Program-made: the position numbers and the translations under genes
Assembly (NCBI GenBank): GCA_023105745.1
Contig: JALGQZ010000020.1
Location: 661,001 to 725,000 of the forward strand
Source: Austropuccinia psidii
Lineage: Eukaryota; Basidiomycota; Pucciniomycetes; Pucciniales; Sphaerophragmiaceae
Direction: 5' to 3'
DNA: 64,000 bases
Shown: positions 14,274 through 25,254 of the stretch, in pieces
Numbering within the stretch: position 1 is the stretch's first letter
Layout of the letters: each line of letters begins with the position of its first letter
Notes under the pieces: model-generated
The model's database searches: none
What the model was told of the DNA's origin: nothing
What the model saw: only the letters and a program-made list of their open reading frames with translations

Positions 14274-14890
14274 AATGTCTTCTTTGCCCCACTTTTCTCT
14301 TCATGTTAGAATCTTTTCCTTTTATTAATTAGTTTAAACACTGTTAAACCAATCAATCAAAGATTCCAACCACCATTTTTAAATCATTTTAATCCTTTTA
14401 ACCACGTGAAAAAATCATTATAATCATTGTTTGTAACTCTTATAATCATTTTTACCCCTGAACCACCCCAAAAGTGAATTAAAGCATCTATCATCACTGT
14501 AAACTTTGTCACTTTGTTTCCAAATTCACTCTGGTCACTTTTGGGCGTGTTTTCTCTTTAATATTCTTTTTAAAGACTTTGTTCTTTAATTAATTGCTTG
14601 CAGCTCTTTGCTCAATTAATTCCAATTGAAATTGCTCTTGAAGAAATTTCTTTTGTAGCCTTAAAATATCTCTTGTAGAGTATTTTTTGGATAAATCTTT
14701 ATTGTTGGTAAAACAATAAATTTTTATATTATTGTTTTATACTAATAAATTTATAACCAATAATATTGGCGTGTTTTCTCTTAAAAATAATATTTCATAT
14801 TATTTTTAACTGGATTTTACCTTATACAAATTTTGAGGACAGGAAAAGTACTTGATTTTTAATCAAAGTTTCATATCCACACCTTACATT

Positions 14891-14908
14891 TGGGGGCCCA
14901 GCCGTGAT
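14891..14908 (+). promoter_or_regulatory. Primer-binding site of element B
   Basis: TGGGGGCCCAGCCGTGAT starts two bases after the LTR. It is complementary to a tRNA 3' end with CCA, a C discriminator and an acceptor strand ending CTGGGCC. A C discriminator and the leading TGGGGG point to tRNA-Pro. The paired sites in A (6882) and C (40190) vary slightly. Confidence 0.6.
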
Positions 14909-15035
14909 ATTTTACCTGTGACATATTTTTTACTCTTTTTAAATCTTTTTTCTTATATTGAAAAATTTAAAAACATATAAAAAATACTTATAATTCAAAA
15001 AATCCATAAAAAATAACTTTTTTTTCATATTATAA

Positions 15036-15112
15036 GTGAGGCTTATATTTTTATTTCTTTTTTGAAATAACCTTTTTTTTACTTAATTAATTGGCTTTTT
15101 CATTAATTTTAG
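15036..15112 (+). other. Probable first intron of element B leader (77 bp)
   Basis: The donor is TATAA|GTGAGG at 15036 and the acceptor is CATTAATTTTAG at 15112. There is a pyrimidine-rich middle and a branch-like CTTAAT. The length is normal for rust introns. Joining the exon-terminal A (15035) to TGTCTGAC would create ATG TCT GAC, a start codon for ORF1. No other ATG occurs between the PBS and 15362. The acceptor TGTCT is shared with element A (7244). It is predicted from sequence only. Confidence 0.45.
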
Positions 15113-16025
15113 TGTCTGACAACGTGGTAAGACAAGAAAACATTGAAACAGCCTCAACAGTAACCAGCATTATCCCTGCCAGTACTGTTAATTCTGATCA
15201 TAATAGTGCTATTATTGTGACTCAAAATAACCAGCCTGAACCAATATCTTCTGAATTGATTAACTTGGACATAAGTAATACCCTTCAGAAAGCTAAAAAT
15301 TTGGCCAATAGTAAGTTTTTGACGTAAAAATACTATTTTAAGCCTTTTTTTAACCATAATTATGCCTTCAACCAGGTCAGGAGCCAGCTACAACCCCTCA
15401 AGCAGCTCCCAAAAAGGTAATAGACGTAATTATGGCAGAAGCCAACCAGGTACAGAAAGAAAAGGGTCAGTTGATGACTTCCAAACAACTAAAATGGGTC
15501 ATTCTGAAGCTGATAATACCATTTTACCTTCAAAAAGAGCTGACACCGCCACAACAAGCCTCTGTGGACATATACAAAGCCAGCCACAGTGCATACAACA
15601 ATGCACTCCAATTCAAGGAGTACCAGATCCTTGCAGACCTGTGGAAGAATTGCATGAATTCTTACCTGACAGTAAGAAAATTCTTGGGCCATCCCAACAC
15701 TTGCAAATTGCTCAATGGATGGCATCCATTGATGGAGAAGAAAAACATGATGCTTTTGACACTAGAATGGAGGAAAAACAACCCTCCACCACCCAAACCA
15801 GTGCCAAAAACAGCCCCAGTGGCCAGCAGCAGCAATTCCAACGTGAAAAAGCAGCCACAAACTCCAAACAAGGGCAAAGGGAAGGCACCAGCCCCAAAAC
15901 CTTACAGCCAGGGCTACAGAATCCCAAAGATTCAGCAGGATGCCATGGAAAATGTATTTCAGATGGCCAGAACCATGATGGAATTACAGAAGAAGGAGGA
16001 AGCCAGATTAAGGTTCCAGAAATGA
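15113..16025 (+). CDS. ORF1 of element B: uncharacterised basic protein in a frame overlapping gag-pol
   Basis: Two exons, 15113-15310 and 15376-16025, are joined in frame by removal of a 65-bp intron. With a splice-made ATG the product would be about 282 residues; otherwise the first ATG is 15432, giving 197 residues. The first exon is Ser/Thr/Asn-rich. The second contains a predicted helical block with MNSYL..RKFLG and LL.GWHPL. A Pro/Lys-rich basic linker follows, then QGYRIPK and a Met/Glu-rich helix ending at TGA 16023-16025. The same frame is conserved in element A despite low similarity. Against element C, my hand count gives about 24 of 39 substitutions at third positions of this frame. 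The long gag-frame ORF covering this segment (from 15362) therefore looks like the shadow. I do not recognise a family; a nucleic-acid-binding or Gag-accessory role is a guess from its basic charge. Confidence 0.65.
15311..15375 (+). other. Probable intron inside ORF1 of element B (65 bp)
   Basis: The donor GTAAGT is perfect (AATA|GTAAGT) and the acceptor is CAACCAG|GTCAGG. Removing it joins the exon ending at 15310 in frame to the ORF1 body: one base is left before the intron and two after. Element C has an intron of the same length and borders (40613-40677). The intron contains ATG 15362, the apparent start of the long gag-pol frame, so splicing would remove that start. Confidence 0.7.
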
Positions 16026-19000
16026 TTTCTGACATATTTGATTCCATCCCAGAGTTGTATAATGCTATAAATGACGTGAAAAAACATCTTTCTGATAAAA
16101 ATGACACCATTTGTAACAACATTAAAACAAACAGCCTGAGTCTGTGCCAAATTAATGAAACACTTATGTGTTTTGAGAAAGTTTTGAGAACAATTAAAAA
16201 TTCCAATAATGATAATTCTTCTAACAATAAAATAAATGAACAATCTGCCATTATTAAAGAATTAACAGATAAATATTCTAAATTCAATATTGATGACATA
16301 ATTGAAACAAGAATTAAACAAGCCATAAATATTATCAAAACAGATAACAAGAAAGTCCTTGATGACATTTCAAATTCATTTACTGAAGTAAAGACATATA
16401 CCATTGCCTTGAAAAAGTGTTTTGATGCTTCACAAGAAGAAGTATCAAAATTATCAATGAAATTGAATCAAGTCACTGCTGATAATACAAGACAAACAGA
16501 GTTATGGCAAGAACTGACACATAAGGAAGACATGTATAAAATTGAAGTAATAAATTTAATACAAAGCTTCCAACATGAATACAGAAATTCCCAAAGGTGT
16601 AGCAACAGTAAAATGAATGACATTGAACAAATACTGAACACCTTACCAAGAATGTCTACACCTCTAAATCAAAATGAGGGCACAAGAATTCCAAATCCAC
16701 AAGTATTGGATCCTGATAATTCACAATTAAAAAATGAATTATCCACTTCTTTTCATAACTTGGAACCATCAATGGGCCAAGCACTCTTGAAAGAAGTTCC
16801 AAAACTTAAAGAATGGCCCCACTTCAATGGTGAAGGAGAGTATGACCATATGGAATTCATTAGAGGTATTGACATGATCAAAGAGGATTTTGAATTACCA
16901 GACAGATTGGTAACAGCCAGGTTTAACACCTTGTTTACCAGATCAGCTCACAGATGGTACATCAAAATAAGACAAGCACATGGACACCAGAGTTGGACTT
17001 GGTGGAAAACCCAAATCATCAACAAATGGGCAAATGATGCTTGGAGGTTTAAAGTTGAAACAGCCTTTGAATCTGCCAAATTTAATGCTGATAAAGACAA
17101 AGCTTTACCATGGTTTTGCCAACAGAAGGACAAATTAACAGCATTATATCCTGACATGTCAGAATTTATGATCCATAGAAAAATTCTGAGACAATGTGGG
17201 GGTGACTTAGAGCATGCTGTCAAAAGCAGGACTACTGAACAATCTTCAGCAGAGGATATCATCAATATACTAGAAGAAGTAACCACCAGAACCAAAATTG
17301 GTTCTAGTAGGGTGAATCTTAAAACAAGGTTTAATACACCTTGGAAAGATTCTGTGGACAAAAACCCCAAAGAAAATTCTAGTAATATTAAATATAAATC
17401 TGCAGATACAGTCAGAAAATGCCATATTTGCCAAAGCACCACCCATTTAGCCAATACATGTCCAAAAAGGGGGAAAATCAATGAAATTGACATTGAAAAG
17501 GAACCAGATGTTGAAAAAGAAGACATAATTGAAGACAATTCAGATGATAAGTCATCCATATTTTCAGAATCTTCAAAAGATATAGAAAATATCAATGCCA
17601 CTTTTGACATCATGGAATCTTATTCCCACTTACCACAATTGAGCAATGGTCAAGTTGATTTATCAAAAGTTCAAGATGCACAACTTATGAAAACAAAACC
17701 AAACAGAGGAAAAGGTTATACAGCTGGTAACTCCTGTATAACAGAAGTGGTGATTGACAACAAGCCCACTAAACTTTTGCTTGACCCAGGAGCCTTCTGC
17801 TCTTGTGTTGGAAAATCTTTTCTTAAGACTTGTGTACCAAATTTTGAAGACCAATTGTTACCAATTGATGGTATAAAATTCAACAGTGCAAGTAACCCAA
17901 TGAAAGCATTGGGAATCTTTGAGACCAATGTCATATTCCCACACATAAATGGGAATTTAAGGATCACAGTTGAATTTGTTGTTATGGAAAATTGCTCTAG
18001 TACCCATTTTATATTGGGAAATGACTATTTGATCATGTATGGGATAGATTTACATAATAACAAAGACAGATACTTTACAATTGGGGACAATAAGCGCCAG
18101 AAATTTGCCTTTTTACCATTTAAAAGACAAATTACAGTAAACAAAGTATCACCAGTCAACTTAGAGTTAGAGAAATTCAAGTCTGAACAGTTAAATGAGG
18201 CTGAAATAAGCCTTCATCTGACTGATAAACAAGAAAATGAACTTTCTTCCCTTTTGTATGGCCACAGAGGAGCATTTGCTACAGACAAAGAACCCCTGGG
18301 AGCAATTATTGGTCATGAAGTTGACATCATTCTTAACATTGAGAGACCTTATCCACCACTCTTAAGAAGACCTGCTTATCCAGCAAGTCCAAAATCAAGA
18401 GAAGCTCTAGAAATTCATATCAAAGAACTTCTAGACCTTGGTGTAATACGAAAAGTAGGCCACAATGAGGAAGTAGAAATAACTACACCAGTTATAGTGG
18501 CGTGGCATAATGGAAAATCCAGAATGGTTGGGGACTTTAGAGCTCTGAACACTTACACTGTCCCAGACAGATACCCTATACCAAAAATCCAAATTGCCCT
18601 TACTCAAATATCTCAAGCAGTGTATATAACCACTATGGATGCCCTTAAAGGATTCCATCAAAATGTGGTAACACCAAGAGCAAGAAAATACTTGAGAATT
18701 ATTGTTCATTGTGGAGTGTATGAATACTTAAGGATGCCCTTTGGTATCAAAAATGCACCTTCACACTTCCAAAGAATGATGAATGAAATCTTCCCTGAAG
18801 AGCTCTCAGAGGGATGGTTAATCATTTACATTGATGACATTATTATCTGTTCAAAGACTTGGGAGGAGCACATGTACAGATTATCAAGAGTTTTGACAAA
18901 AATTCAATCAGTAAACATGAAAATCTCCTTGAAGAAATGTCATTTTGGATTTAAAGAACTTAAAGCACTAGGACATGTTGTATCTGGTTTGTCCCTTGGA

Positions 19001-21285
19001 ATTGACAAAAACAAAGTTGCAGCAGTATTATTAAAGCCCATGCCTCAGAATAAGAAGGAAATTCAGTCATTCTTAGGTTTTGCAGGATATTACAGGCAAC
19101 ACATTAAAGACTTTGCATCCATAGCAAGACCACTTTATAAGTTGTGTGACAAAGACACAGTATTTGAGATGACTGTTGACAGAGTCAAAGCTTTTGAATC
19201 TCTAAGAGAAGCATTGACCACTGCTCCACTCTTACTGATGCCAGACTTTAAATTGCCTTTCAAACTGTATATTGATGCATCAGGGGATGGACTAGGTGCT
19301 GCACTTCACCAAGTTCAGATCATATATGACAAATCTGTAGAAGGACCAATATGTTTCATATCCAGGCAAATCAAACCAACTGAAGCCAGGTATGGAGCAA
19401 GTCAAATGGAATGTCTATGCCTTGTCTGGGCCTTGGAGAAATTGAAATATTTCTTAGAGGGATGTTTTTTTGAAGTAATAACAGATTGTACAGCTGTGAA
19501 ATCACTTTTGAACATGAAAACACCTAACAGACACATGCTCAGATGGCAAATAGCCATACAAGAATACAGAGGCAATATGACCATTGTTCATAAGGATGGG
19601 AAATTCATAAGAATGCAGATGGACTAAGCAGATGGCCATTACCAAATAACATTGATAATCCTGCTTATGTTCCAGAAGAAGCTTCACCACAACTTCCAAT
19701 AGAAGGAATAAGTGTTACAGACTTGAACACCACCTTCTTTGAAGAAGTCAGAAATAGTTACACTCAAGATAAGAATTGTAGCATCTTATGCCAATTACTT
19801 AACAAAGACTGTAAAGACAACTCTCTAATACATGCCTTGGATGAAGTATGGAGAAAATCTTATAATGAAGGAAGATTTCACCTACTGGATGGTATAATTT
19901 ACCACAGAACCAAGCACACATGTGTCATGACAGTTGTAGACAGGTCATTAATCAATCTTGTACTGAAAGAATGCCATGATAGTCCCTTTTCAGGACATCT
20001 TTCTGAAGACAGAACAAGAGAGAAAGTGAAGACCTGCATATGGTGGCCAATGTGGCAAAAAGATGTTGCAGAGTATTGCAAAACCTGTGACAGATGCCAA
20101 AAGGCAAATAAATCCACTGGCAAAAGACTTGGAAATATGATGAAAATCCAAGAACCAAACAGACCTTGGGAAATTGTCCATATGGATTGGGTAACTGGCC
20201 TACCACCAGGAGGTGACAGGAGCTATAATGCTTGCCTAGTAATTGTGGACAGATTCAGTAAAACTCCAATCTTTTTACCATGTCACAAAGATGATACAGC
20301 CATGGATACAGCTCTTCTGATATGGAATAGAGTAGTGTCATGCACTGGGATATTTACAAATATCATCAGTGATAGAGATCCCAAATTTACTTCAGCACTA
20401 TGGACAAATCTTCACCAATTATTTGGCACTAAACTGTCTTTCTCTACAGCCTACCACCCACAAACTGATGGCCTGGCTGAAAGAATGATCCAAACCTTGG
20501 AGGACATGGTGAGAAGATTTTGTGCATATGGCCTTGAATTCAAAGATTGTGATGGATTTACCCATGATTGGTGTACTCTGTTACCAGCACTGGAATTAGC
20601 ATATAAAACATCAATCCATGCTAGTACCAATCAGACTCCTGCTATTCTAGAAAAAGGATGGAACCCCAAGTTACCCCAAGACTCCTTGAGGAAAGACTTA
20701 ATTGAAATACATCCCACAGCTTCTAGCTTCAAAGGAATGCTAGACAAAGCTAGAAAGCATGCAGTAAGATGCATGGAGGACTCTTTTGCATATGCTAAAG
20801 ACAAATGGGATAAATCTCATGCAACTCCAGATTTCAAAGTGGGGGACCTAGTTCTTGTATCCACCACTAACTTCAATAACATCAAAGGATGTAAAAAGTT
20901 GAAAGACTCCTTTGCAGGACCTTTTGTGATTAAGGCCCTCCATGGAGAGAATGCTGTTGAAGTAGAGTTATCTGAAGAACTTAGCAATAAGCACCCTACA
21001 TTTCCAGTGAGCTTGATAAAACCATATAAATCTAGTGATGCTGAGAAATTTCCCTTGAGGAATAAGGTTCCCCAAGTTATACCTCCTATTGAGACATCTG
21101 GTACTAGGAAAATAACCAAAGTTCTTAAAGAAAGGAAATTAAGAACCAAGCAAGTAAGGGAATACCTTGTTAGGTACAGTGACCCAACTTGTGAAGATGA
21201 ATGGTTAGAAGAAAAAGATATACCAGAAGCTACCAAACTCCTCAGGAGATTCAGACACACTAGAAACACCAATATTACAAAGTAA
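16022..21285 (+). pseudogene. Gag-Pol-chromodomain polyprotein of element B (one frameshift)
   Basis: This is a Ty3/gypsy polyprotein of about 1754 residues, numbered from the ATG at 16022 that overlaps the ORF1 stop. Gag has a coiled region and a retrotransposon capsid-like region (about 16790-17330), then a CX2CX4HX4C knuckle (first Cys codon 17420, residue 467). The protease site is DPGA rather than DTG/DSG (Asp residue 588, codon 17783). RT has YIDD from residue 936 (codon 18827). RNase H has its first Asp at about residue 1085. A one-base deletion near 19601, seen by comparison with A and C, ends the frame at TAA... at 19625-19627; the next frame runs openly to TAA at 21283. That part carries integrase: HX6H at 19975, CX2C at 20077, and catalytic Asp 20184, Asp 20371 and Glu 20479 in D-X35-E spacing. 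A GPF module and a C-terminal chromodomain follow (about 21100-21280). The apparent N-terminal extension back to 15362 is discussed under ORF1. Confidence 0.93.
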
Positions 21286-21296
21286 TATTCTTTTTT

Positions 21297-21308
21297 AGGG
21301 GGAGGGAA
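21297..21308 (+). promoter_or_regulatory. Polypurine tract of element B
   Basis: AGGGGGAGGGAA sits directly before the 3' LTR, preceded by a T run. It primes plus-strand DNA synthesis in LTR elements. The same tract is in element C at 48634-48645, and a variant in A at 23358-23369. Confidence 0.85.
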
Positions 21309-23134
21309 TGTGAGCCTTAGAGGTAATTTCATATACCCAAAAGACCACAAATATAAAAAATAACATATTAATATAAATAAAATAAATTTATTTATATTAT
21401 TAAAATAAAAATCAAAATATAAATATAAAATTATATTAAAAATAAAAAATTAATTATAATTTAAAAATAAAAAATACATTAAATTTTGTAAATATAAAAT
21501 TACATTTATACTTGAAAAAATTAAGTAAAAATGAAATTTTAACAAAATTGTGAAAAAATAAATAAATTTGGAAAAAAGTTAAATAAAATTTATCATAACT
21601 TTTTATCCAATAAATAAACATATAAAATTTATTTCACCATTGGATTCCTCATAAAAAATCAGGTGGGGTCACCTCTGAGTGAAATTCTTGTAACTCAACT
21701 CTAAATAAGCTTAAATTAAGTTTTTAGTATTTTCAATACAAAAGCTGAAAATCCTCAAAACCTTAATTTAATTCACACCACATGTGGTGTTAACCATCAA
21801 TTTTTGTGTTAAAATTGAGGTGTTGTGTTTAGTTTAGAAGTTATGAGGAATTGATGTATTTTCAATTGAATTCAATTGAAATGTCAAAATGTGCGCGTGT
21901 ATTACATAAGTGAACTTTGATTTACATATGAGGTGTCAATTATTACTGTATTGTACTGTACAATTGAATTGAATTACATATGTAAATTATAAGTATAATA
22001 CATGATGAGGAATTAAAGGAAAAATAAATTGGAAAGATTAAATTTGGGGGGGAAAAGGAACTCCAGCTCTAAGGGGGAGCTAGACCCCCAAAATCCTTGC
22101 TGACAGGCGTGGGATGTCAAAATTCACGCAAAAGTTCATCACTTTTTGCCTGGAATTGAGTTACAGGGTCTGTGGACTCAATTGATGATGAGGTTTTGAT
22201 ACCAACTGGGGTAGTTTTAGCTGTTGCCAAGAGGGTAAAACTACCCTTAAGATAAAACAATCATAATAAAAACAGTTTTAACTGGTTTCTACGCCTCTGA
22301 CACACATTCTGACGTGTTTTGAAGGCTCTAGGCCTGGTATTGCTATAGTAATGGCTGATTTAAGGGTCTAAAATGGCTAAAAATGGCTTAAACTAGCCCT
22401 TTTTGGTCTAAACCAGGGTTCAATGATGCCATAATTGGCTTTTCTGTTGTCAGACTGTTTTTCACGACTGACAAGAGTAAATTTTACTTTTGGAGTAAGA
22501 GAATTGATGGCTATAAAAGAATGTCTTCTTTGCCCCACTTTTCTCTTCATGTTAGAATCTTTTCCTTTTATTAATTAGTTTAAACACTGTTAAACCAATC
22601 AATCAAAGATTCCAACCACCATTTTTAAATCATTTTAATCCTTTTAACCACGTGAAAAAATCATTATAATCATTGTTTGTAACTCTTATAATCATTTTTA
22701 CCCCTGAACCACCCCAAAAGTGAATTAAAGCATCTTTCATCACTGTAAACTTTGTCACTTTGTTTCCAAATTCACTCTGGTCACTTTTGGGCATGTTTTC
22801 TCTTTAATATTCTTTTTAAAGACTTTGTTCTCTAATTAATTGCTTGCAGTTCTTTGCTCAATTAATTCCAATTGAAATTGCTCTTGAAGAAATTTCTTTT
22901 GTAGCCTTAAAATATCTCTTGTAGAGTATTTTTTGGATAAATCTTTATTGTTGGTAAAACAATAAATTTTTATATTATTGTTTTATACTAATAAAGTGAT
23001 AAACAATAGAATTGGCGTGTTTTCTCTTAAAAATAATATTTCATATTATTTTTAACTGAATTTTACCTTATACAAATTTTGAGGACAGGAAAAGTACTTG
23101 ATTTTTAATCAAAGTTTAATATCCACACCTTACA
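21309..23134 (+). repeat. 3' LTR of element B
   Basis: 1826 bp, the same length as the 5' LTR and nearly identical. Differences are single substitutions plus a short cluster near 22997-23012. TATAAAAG is at 22512-22519. It ends CTTACA directly before the ACATG target duplication. Confidence 0.96.
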
Positions 23135-23225
23135 ACATGAAGATGAATGGCTGGAAAAATCAGATATACCTGACTCAGATAAACTCTTGAGAAGATCTAG
23201 ACATGAAAGAAGGCCACAAGCCTGA
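23135..23225 (+). pseudogene. C-terminal chromodomain tail of element A gag-pol
   Basis: After the duplicated ACATG the reading frame of element A resumes with a DEWLE..DIPD-type chromodomain end and a basic tail, and stops at TGA 23223-23225. The matching end of element B is at 21193-21285. It is separated from its own upstream part by the 10-kb B insertion, so it is not expressed as part of the polyprotein. Confidence 0.85.
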
Positions 23226-23357
23226 ATATGTCTATAAATGTTCTTTAAATTACTTGATCTGAGTGATGTAAAGAGGTTGGACAGTGGACATTAACCCCCC
23301 TTTGGGGCCTTTTACTCTTTATACCATTGATAAAATTGTAGTACAATTTTATTTTTT

Positions 23358-23369
23358 GGTGGGAGGGAA
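23358..23369 (+). promoter_or_regulatory. Polypurine tract of element A
   Basis: GGTGGGAGGGAA lies immediately before the TGTGAG start of the 3' LTR. About 130 bp of short untranslated sequence separate it from the polyprotein stop, with nothing else recognised there. Confidence 0.75.
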
Positions 23370-25254
23370 TGTGAGCCTTGAGGTATATTTTACATACCCA
23401 AATAGGCCATAACTATCTTAAAAAGAAATTTTGAATTATGCATAACTCATAAGTCATGCATATATCCAAAATTCATCATTTTTGATTTCAGAAAAGATGA
23501 ATAACTTTCTATTTAGTAAGTAAATCCACGGATTTAAGGCCAGATTTGGATTCTACACAAAAATTCACCTAGGGTAGCTCCATAGAGTGAATAAGCTCAA
23601 ATTAGCTCTTTGAGGTGGTAAAATGGAAAATACTTCAATACCACATAAAAGATCCATGAAAATTTTTGTTTTTCTTACTTTCATGCAAAAATAATGGGAA
23701 TGTGACAAATCCCATGTTACATATACACTAAGAATAGTGTTATGCATGTTTTGAGCACTTAATATCATGGTATTCTTACATGGACCTTTGGTACACCAAT
23801 AGTGGATATCTCACTTGAAGCTTAAATTTCTATTTTGACATAAAAAATAAGCAAGGGGGACAAAAGACATCAAAGAGAGCCAGGGTACCCAACTTCTGAG
23901 GTCTCAGAGGCGTGGAAAGATCCAAAGCTTGGATCCATGGCTGATCTTGGCCTAATTGGTAAACTAAAACCTTTTGGGAACTTGGTTACCATGTTACAAC
24001 TACTGTAAATCTTAAGAAAATAGCAAATAACCTGCTATTTTGATGTGCCAAGGAGGTAAAAAGCTGCTTAGACTCCTGTAACCATGTCAATTATTAATGA
24101 TTTTCCATGGATAAGCCCCAAAAGAGTAATTAAAACCCTTTTTGGACTTGTATCCATTGATTTACCTCATAGCAACCAGTTAAACACTGATATTTACCAT
24201 TCTACATAGAAATGAGGTAAAAACTTCAAAAAATTCATTAAAAATACAATTCTTAATGAATCTTTCTAAATCTTTCAGGACCAACGGAGAACTGTATTAT
24301 CTATGGTATAACCAAAAATAATTACAGTTTTACTTACAGTCCATTTTTGACTATTCTACGTGAAACACTGAATCTTCAAAAATTTACAGTAATTACAACC
24401 TGTGATTAAATTGGCAATAACATTGATAACTTTGAGAAATCAATGATTATTTTGGAATAAAAGAAGATTTACAGATGTTACTCCTTTTATTCTTAACCAT
24501 ATTGGGGTTGGCAGTCATGTAAAAGCATCAATTAAGTAATTATGATAATCTTACGTGACAACAGATGATGCAATCAATAATCCAAAAGGGTTTATTGTTT
24601 TCTCACTCACTTGTTTTTCAGTTTGCTTAATGGCACACCTCTGTGAGCTGTTGTTGACTTAAAAGAGGCCTCTTCTTGCTGTTGTTTCCACATCATAATC
24701 TTATTATCATTTAAATCATTATTACTAACAAGTAAGTATTAGTTATAGCTATTCTTAAGTGTTTTGAATCTTTCATAATCAATCAGAAAGACGTGAAATC
24801 ATAGAATCCAACTATATATTGTTGTAATACTGTTACAAATTCATTTTGATCCTTAAAATCCACAATAATACATCAAATCTCTCTATCTTATCTTTCAATA
24901 AGTTCTTTGGAATATTAGTGAGTGATTTAATTTTAATTCTTAAAGTTTTTCTCTAAAATTAGTTTTCTTCAATAATTACCATTATAATTATTTTTGCAAA
25001 AGATAATTATATATTAAAATAATTTTATTATTTTAATAAAAGAAGTTTTATTATTAAAAACTTCTTGTAATTGATTCTTGTAGACAATTACTGGCTCACT
25101 GTTGAAATCGCTAGTGTTTAACACGTGAAAGAAATAATTCTTTAATTATTTAATTGTGGTTATAATAACATTTTGTTATTATATTTCATAATAACAGTCA
25201 TAGTACTGCTGATTAATAGTAATATTATCATCAGTTTCATAGACAAATCTTACA
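23370..25254 (+). repeat. 3' LTR of element A
   Basis: 1885 bp, matching 4995-6879 and ending CTTACA before GTTGT. Compared with the 5' copy it has a deletion near 24320 and an insertion near 25035, plus scattered substitutions, so it has aged more than the B pair. Confidence 0.95.

Larger units (their letters stand above)
13063..14888 (+). repeat. 5' LTR of element B
   Basis: It starts TGTGAGCCTTAGAGG, ends CACCTTACA and matches 21309-23134 closely. A TATA box at 14266-14273 divides a roughly 1.2-kb U3 from about 0.6 kb of R-U5. U3 contains a cluster of palindromes and a hairpin, listed separately. A 9-codon upstream ORF starts at 14303, close to where transcription should begin. A CACGTGAAA motif near 14404 keeps its CpG here but is changed in both element C LTRs. 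Confidence 0.96.
13063..23134 (+). mobile_element. Ty3/gypsy chromodomain LTR retrotransposon B, nearly intact, nested in A
   Basis: The ends are TGTGAGCC..CTTACA. The target-site duplication ACATG (13058-13062 and 23135-23139) is perfect and interrupts the chromodomain codons of element A. Both LTRs are exactly 1826 bp, and by eye they differ at only about 15-20 positions. The interior holds a PBS, two probable introns, ORF1, gag-pol-chromodomain and a polypurine tract. The only inactivating change I see is a one-base deletion near 19601. Total length is 10,072 bp. It belongs to the same family as element C. Confidence 0.97.

Noticed and set aside
15362..16021. N-terminal 220 residues of the long gag-pol ORF as a real Gag domain
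   Set aside because: The frame is open in B and C but not in element A. Substitutions between B and C fall mostly at its first codon positions, and its ATG lies in a probable intron. I treat it as a likely shadow of ORF1, though translation from unspliced RNA is not excluded.
15712..17613. Long antisense ORFs (230 and 221 codons) inside gag of B, repeated in C
   Set aside because: They mirror the sense gag coding frame and recur in C because B and C are close relatives. No motif or promoter supports them.
19601..19627. Programmed ribosomal frameshift between RNase H and integrase in B
   Set aside because: Elements A and C read through in one frame, and the site is not at a usual gag-pol junction. 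A single-base deletion or sequencing error is simpler.
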